Shown here: in pieces, positions 5,865 through 8,666 of the stretch
How positions within the stretch are numbered: position 1 is the stretch's first letter
How the letters are laid out: every line of letters begins with the position of its first letter
Source of the DNA: an uncultured Paraburkholderia sp.
GTDB lineage: Bacteria; Pseudomonadota; Gammaproteobacteria; Burkholderiales; Burkholderiaceae
Direction: 5' to 3'
DNA: 8,666 nt
Assembly: GCA_937917025.1 (NCBI GenBank)
Contig: CALFSF010000530.1
Span: 1 to 8,666 of the forward strand
Program-made: the position numbers and the translations under genes
Notes under the pieces: generated by a model
Seen by the model: only the letters and a program-made list of their open reading frames with translations
Database searches by the model: none
What the model was told of the DNA's origin: nothing

Positions 5865-6575
5865 TTGTCAGTCAAACCCGTCGAAACGCGTCGTCTCTAT
5901 CTCCAGATCGCCGACAAGCTGCGCGAGCTGATCGGCCAGCAAGGATTCGCGCCGAACGGCCGCCTGCCGTCCGAGCGCGAACTGGCGCAGACGCTTGGCG
6001 TGTCGCGGCCGTCGGTGCGCGAGGCGCTCGTCGCGCTGGAACTGGAAGGACGCGTGGAGATCCGCATGGGATCGGGCGTGTATGTCAATTCGCGCCCGGC
6101 GTCCGCCGCGGCCGGCGCGGCAGCGCCCGATTCGGGCGCGCTCGGCGAAAGCCCGCGCGACATCATGGATGCCCGCTCGCTGATCGAAGGCGCGATCGCG
6201 GCAAGCGTCGCGCCGTTCGCGAAGCCGAAGGCGCTCAAGGCGCTGCGCGCGTTGTACGAGCGCATGGCCGCCGAAGTCGCCGCCGGCCAGGTTCCGCTCG
6301 CCGCCGACCGGCAGTTCCACCTGTGCGTCGCGCAGATGTCGAAAAACGACGTGCTGGTGAAGACGATCGCGGATCTCTTCGACGAGCGGCACAGTCCGTT
6401 GTCGTCGAAGCTGCGGGTGCATTTCGAAGGGGACGACACGTGGGCGGCGGCGCTCGACGAACACCGCGCCATTCTGGAGGCGCTCGAGGCACGGGACGCC
6501 CTGCAGGCACATGCGGCAGTCCAGCGGCATCTGAAAGCGTCGTACGCGCGTCTGATGACTCGCGTCAAACCCTGA
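5865..6575 (+). CDS. GntR-family transcriptional regulator, FadR subfamily (FCD domain)
   Basis: A 236-residue regulator, typical of the FadR group. Residues about 10-75 are the winged helix-turn-helix: YLQIADKLRELI, PSERELAQTLGVSRPSVREALVALELEGRVEIR, then the wing GSGVYV. A low-complexity Ala-rich linker (77-95) leads into the helical FCD effector domain (about 98-230). Its metal/ligand site is visible as Asp148 and His152 (ADRQFHLCVA), His200 (DEHRAILEAL) and His222 (VQRHLKAS), the usual D-x3-H, H, H pattern. Such proteins bind as dimers and respond to small carboxylates, including sugar acids. The gene is divergent from the sugar-acid dehydratase and shares its control region, so that dehydratase is the probable target, with autoregulation possible. 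The start codon is TTG, supported by GGAG at 5855-5858. The ligand is inferred from context. Confidence 0.92.
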   Translation: MSVKPVETRRLYLQIADKLRELIGQQGFAPNGRLPSERELAQTLGVSRPSVREALVALELEGRVEIRMGSGVYVNSRPASAAAGAAAPDSGALGESPRDIMDARSLIEGAIAASVAPFAKPKALKALRALYERMAAEVAAGQVPLAADRQFHLCVAQMSKNDVLVKTIADLFDERHSPLSSKLRVHFEGDDTWAAALDEHRAILEALEARDALQAHAAVQRHLKASYARLMTRVKP

Positions 6576-6591
6576 AAGCCGGCCGCATGCA

Positions 6592-6607
6592 CCGCCTTCA
6601 GGGGCGG
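6592..6607. terminator. candidate stem-loop between converging genes
   Basis: CCGCC (6592-6596) and GGCGG (6603-6607) pair perfectly around a 6-base loop, 16 bases after the regulator's stop. On the other strand the stem lies just past the stop of the small unknown gene. Its place between two convergent genes fits a shared terminator, but there is no T-run and the stem is short. Confidence 0.35.
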
Positions 6608-6617
6608 AACGAAACGA

Positions 6618-6938
6618 TCAACCCGGGTACTCCTCATCGACCTTCAGACCGGCGAGCTTGAAGATCACGCGTAGCGTCTGGGGTTTGATGTCACGCCGTG
6701 AAGCCAGCGTCGTCATGACGAAGTCGAGCACCTTGGCGTATTTGAGCATCGTGAGACAGGTTTCCATGTCGACGGCGCCATCGCGCATCAATTCGGCAAT
6801 CCGCAGCATCTCCACCGAGATGTCGCGCGCCATTTCGAGTTCGATCTGCTGCTTTTCTGTCCACGCGGGCGTGGTGAGGAGTTTTGTCATCATCTCCTGG
6901 AATTTCTGCTCCGCGTTTCCGTTCGGTATCGCGTCCAT
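6618..6938 (-). CDS. small helical protein of unknown function
   Basis: I do not recognise this 106-residue protein. The start at 6938-6936 (MDAIPNGNAEQKF) has GAGG five bases upstream, a good ribosome binding site; the frame is open to an ATG at 7037, but that 33-residue extension looks non-coding. The protein has no signal peptide or membrane segment. It looks almost wholly alpha-helical with mixed charge: about 10-22 (QKFQEMMTKLL), 26-53 (WTEKQQIELEMARDISVEMLRIAELMRDG), 57-80 (METCLTMLKYAKVLDFVMTTLASR) and 86-99. It ends in acidic KVDEEYPG. It has two methionine-rich amphipathic stretches, which suggests a helical-bundle adaptor or a protein-protein contact surface. Orderly codon use and a clear ribosome binding site argue that it is real. 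It converges on the GntR regulator gene; no neighbour suggests its job. Confidence 0.7.
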   Translation of the reverse strand: MDAIPNGNAEQKFQEMMTKLLTTPAWTEKQQIELEMARDISVEMLRIAELMRDGAVDMETCLTMLKYAKVLDFVMTTLASRRDIKPQTLRVIFKLAGLKVDEEYPG

Positions 6939-7125
6939 TGCCGCCTCATTGTCGTCCGAGCGTGCTTCCTGTCCGGTCACGGCGCGCTGCAGGTTACGTA
7001 ATTTCGGCCCGATGTTCCGGTGCCGACCTCCCCCCACGCCAGCTTTTCTGCCTGGGCCAGCTGCTGGTGTTGATCGTTGTGCCGCTCCCAGTCAGGGCGA
7101 AGCGGAATTGCCGCCCGTCTGCGAC

Positions 7126-7144
7126 CCGCGCTTTTTTCGCGCGG
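7126..7144. repeat. perfect 6-bp hairpin with a T6 loop
   Basis: CCGCGC (7126-7131) and GCGCGG (7139-7144) pair perfectly around the loop TTTTTTC. The T-run is inside the loop, not after the stem, so this is not an intrinsic terminator on the plus strand; on the minus strand the loop is A-rich. It could be an RNA structure or a protein site in the leader of either divergent gene. Confidence 0.4.
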
Positions 7145-7297
7145 CACATGACATGGGGGCATGAAATGTTCCCGGTGCGTGAATCAGTCCGCGGCGGCTT
7201 TCCTGCTCTTCGCGTGGATGCACCCGGTTCCTCTTCGCGCTTTTCGGTAAACTGGCAGTATCTTTTCAATCGTTCCGTCATCTGTCGCACGTTCCCG

Positions 7298-7315
7298 GTG
7301 CAGTTGGCGCTGCAC
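7298..7315 (+). promoter_or_regulatory. hairpin immediately upstream of the methyltransferase start codon
   Basis: GTGCAG (7298-7303) and CTGCAC (7310-7315) are perfect inverted copies; with a T-G wobble the stem is 7 bp around a 4-base loop. It ends seven bases before the ATG at 7323, in the place where a ribosome binding site would normally lie, and no GGAG-like sequence is visible. It may limit initiation or be a regulator site. Confidence 0.4.
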
Positions 7316-7322
7316 AAATTCG

Positions 7323-8195
7323 ATGTCGACCCGATCCGCCACTCCCGCAAAGCCGCCGAAAGCGGCGAAAAGCCACGAAATCCGTCCGAACCAGTCGATC
7401 GAGCTGCTGAAGGAGCTGCACATCCTCACGCGCGACGGCGCGATGAATCAGGACAGCCGGCGCAAGCTGAAGCAGGTCTATCACCTGTTCCAGTTCATCG
7501 AGCCGCTGCTGAAAGACCTGAAGGACACGCAGGGCAGCCTCACGCTCGTCGACCACGGCGCGGGAAAGTCCTATCTGGGTTTTATCCTGTACGACCTGTT
7601 TTTCAAGGAACAGCACGACGCGTCGCATATCTACGGCATCGAGACGCGCGAGGATCTCGTCACGAAGTCGGAAGAACTGGCGGCGCGGCTGGGTTTCGGC
7701 GGGATGTCGTTCGTGAATCTGTCGGTGGCGGAATCGATCACGTCGGAGCGTCTGCCGGCGACGATCGACATCGTCACCGCGCTGCACGCGTGCAACACCG
7801 CCACCGACGACGCGATCCGCTTCGCGCTGGAGAAAAAGGCGAAGTACATCGTCGTGGTGCCGTGCTGTCAGGCGGAAGTGGCGGGCGTGTTGCGCGGCAA
7901 CAAGAGCCGCTCGCTCGGGCACGCGCTGACGGAAATCTGGCGCCATCCGCTGCACACGCGCGAGTTCGGCAGCCAGATCACGAACGTGCTGCGCTGCCTG
8001 CAACTCGAGGCGCACGGGTATCAGGTAAGCGTGACGGAACTCGTCGGCTGGGAGCATTCGATGAAGAACGAACTCATCATCGCGCAGTACAAGGATCTGC
8101 CGCGCCGCCGGCCGGCGGAACGGCTCAATGAGGTGATGGAGACGCTCGGCCTCGGCGAACTGCGGGAGCGGTTCTTCGCGCCAGAGGTTGTGTAA
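7323..8195 (+). CDS. SAM-dependent methyltransferase, Methyltransf_32 type (Trm13/METTL25-like)
   Basis: A 290-residue protein. The ATG at 7323 is the first possible in-frame start; no strong ribosome binding site is present, but upstream codons offer no alternative. Residues 1-20 are a basic, proline-rich tail (SATPAKPPKAAKSHEIRP). A helical segment (about 22-68) precedes the SAM-binding loop LVDHGAGKSYLGF (75-87), where DxGxGKxYL is the signature of the Methyltransf_32 family. IYGIETREDL follows at 103-112. LHACNTATDDAI (154-165) and VVVPCCQ (177-183) are two further family motifs; the paired Cys in PCCQ is characteristic. Relatives include the eukaryotic tRNA 2'-O-methyltransferase Trm13 and METTL25. 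The bacterial members are largely uncharacterised, so an RNA substrate is a guess from kinship. It converges on a DUF1415 gene across a stem-loop. Confidence 0.87.
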   Translation: MSTRSATPAKPPKAAKSHEIRPNQSIELLKELHILTRDGAMNQDSRRKLKQVYHLFQFIEPLLKDLKDTQGSLTLVDHGAGKSYLGFILYDLFFKEQHDASHIYGIETREDLVTKSEELAARLGFGGMSFVNLSVAESITSERLPATIDIVTALHACNTATDDAIRFALEKKAKYIVVVPCCQAEVAGVLRGNKSRSLGHALTEIWRHPLHTREFGSQITNVLRCLQLEAHGYQVSVTELVGWEHSMKNELIIAQYKDLPRRRPAERLNEVMETLGLGELRERFFAPEVV

Positions 8196-8202
8196 CACCC
8201 GT

Positions 8203-8234
8203 GGCGTTCATTTCCGGCCGGCGCAGTGAACGCC
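8203..8234. terminator. stem-loop between converging genes, likely shared terminator
   Basis: GGCGTTCA (8203-8210) and TGAACGCC (8227-8234) are perfect 8-bp inverted copies. A T-G and a T-A pair extend the stem to 10 bp around a 12-base loop that itself contains most of the palindrome CCGGCCGG (8214-8221). It begins 7 bases after the methyltransferase stop and 38 bases beyond the DUF1415 stop, the expected position for a bidirectional terminator. There is no long T-run. TGTAACACCC (8191-8200) and TGTAACGCCC (8258-8267) flank it as a near-perfect direct repeat. Confidence 0.5.
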
Positions 8235-8272
8235 TGCTCTTCAGCTGCCGCGCGCCTGTGTAACGCCCAACG

Positions 8273-8666
8273 TCAGTCCTTAGCCGGCTCGCTCATCCAC
8301 TTGCGCCAGCCATCCAGGCCAAGCCGCTGCATCGTTTCCTGATTGCGTTCGTAGATATCGGCGGCGTCGGGGAACGCCTCGACGGCACGCTCGATGCTCG
8401 CTTCGCGCAACAGATGCAGGACCGGATACGGCGCGCGGTTGGTGTAGTTCTCGATGTCGTCTGGCCCGGTGCCGTCGAACTGATACCGCGGATGAAAACT
8501 CGCGATCTGCAATTCGCCTTCAAGACGCATCTGCTTTAGCATCCGGTCGGCGAAAAACAGGCAGTCGTTGTACTCGAGGAAATCGGCCAGCGCGTCCGGA
8601 ATGATCAGGAGCGTCGTGTCGATATCGGCCGGATCGGCGTCGGCGAGCGTCTGCAGTTCGGTTTCG
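8273..8666 (-). CDS. DUF1415 family protein, C-terminal part
   Basis: The gene runs off the right edge of the window; its start is missing. The open frame gives about 130 residues, reading from the edge ETELQTLADADPADIDTTLL and on to the C-terminus EPAKD. Family features of DUF1415 are visible: TTLLIIPDALADFLEYNDCL, then GELQIASFHPRYQFDG, then DDIENYTNRAPYPVLHLLREASIERAV, and finally IYERNQETMQRLG. The conserved FHP and NRxPYP stretches with LHLLREAS are diagnostic. The proteins are small, soluble and cytoplasmic, about 180-200 residues when whole, and their function is not established. An internal ATG at 8542 is not the start, because conserved sequence continues upstream of it. Confidence 0.87.
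   Translation of the reverse strand, partial: ETELQTLADADPADIDTTLLIIPDALADFLEYNDCLFFADRMLKQMRLEGELQIASFHPRYQFDGTGPDDIENYTNRAPYPVLHLLREASIERAVEAFPDAADIYERNQETMQRLGLDGWRKWMSEPAKD

Larger units (their letters stand above)
6939..7322. other. 384-bp gap between two divergent genes, no convincing gene
   Basis: The small unknown gene reads leftward from it and the methyltransferase gene rightward. I see no protein of plausible composition in it on either strand. It holds an 8-bp palindrome TTACGTAA (6994-7001), a perfect 5-bp-arm palindrome CCAGC-T-GCTGG (7057-7067), a hairpin with a T-rich loop (7126-7144) and a hairpin beside the methyltransferase start (7298-7315). It is less GC-rich than the coding parts toward its right end. 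No clear promoter could be fixed for either gene. Confidence 0.6.

Noticed and set aside
7252..7268. Sigma-54-like promoter TGGCAG...TTTCA upstream of the Methyltransf_32 gene
   Set aside because: The GG of the -24 element is present but the essential GC of the -12 element is missing.
6994..7350. Minus-strand open frame of 118 codons in the 384-bp gap
   Set aside because: No family resemblance, unlikely composition (many Ser, Arg, Thr, Cys scattered), no ribosome binding site; treated as non-coding.
6884..8131. Open frame of 415 codons on the plus strand over the Methyltransf_32 gene
   Set aside because: It is out of frame with the conserved methyltransferase and its sequence is biased Arg/Gly/Ala with no recognisable domain.

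Overview
The window is GC-rich DNA with the look of a Burkholderia-type betaproteobacterium (Burkholderia, Paraburkholderia or Caballeronia). This rests on the base composition, the codon use, and the kinds of proteins encoded. It is an inference from reading the sequence, not from a database match. Nearly all of it is ordinary chromosomal coding sequence. I see no insertion sequence, phage gene, tRNA, rRNA or CRISPR array.

Layout. Positions 1-330 hold the C-terminal end of a c-type cytochrome gene (+), followed by a gene for an exported ankyrin-repeat protein (397-1077, +). These two periplasmic proteins probably share a transcript. Next is a class I SAM-dependent methyltransferase with an NPPW motif (1262-2386, +). 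It converges on an FAD-dependent oxidoreductase of the HI0933/PP_4765 type (2422-3720, -). Upstream of that, on the same strand, is a UxaA/GarD-family sugar-acid dehydratase (3866-5431, -). A 433-bp control region separates the dehydratase from a divergent FadR-type GntR regulator (5865-6575, +), which starts at TTG. Then come a small helical protein of unknown function (6618-6938, -), a 384-bp gap without a convincing gene, a Methyltransf_32-type (Trm13/METTL25-like) methyltransferase (7323-8195, +), and the 3' part of a DUF1415 gene (8273 to the window end, -).

The clearest functional unit is the dehydratase-regulator pair. Between the two genes lies a near-consensus sigma-70 promoter reading toward the dehydratase (-35 TTGACC, 18-bp spacer, -10 TATGAT). 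Two 13-bp near-palindromes, 11 of 13 bases identical and in opposite orientation, flank it. One overlaps the -35 and the other the predicted start of transcription, with centres 41 bp apart. Their core, TGGTCAAGCCA, resembles the TGGT-N3-ACCA half-site layout of FadR-family operators. The simplest model is repression of the dehydratase by its divergent neighbour, relieved by a sugar acid. No transporter or later enzyme of the pathway is present, so those must be encoded elsewhere.

I found no complete novel system. The items most worth following up are this operator layout, the exported ankyrin protein beside the cytochrome, the unknown 106-residue protein, and several hairpins at gene boundaries.
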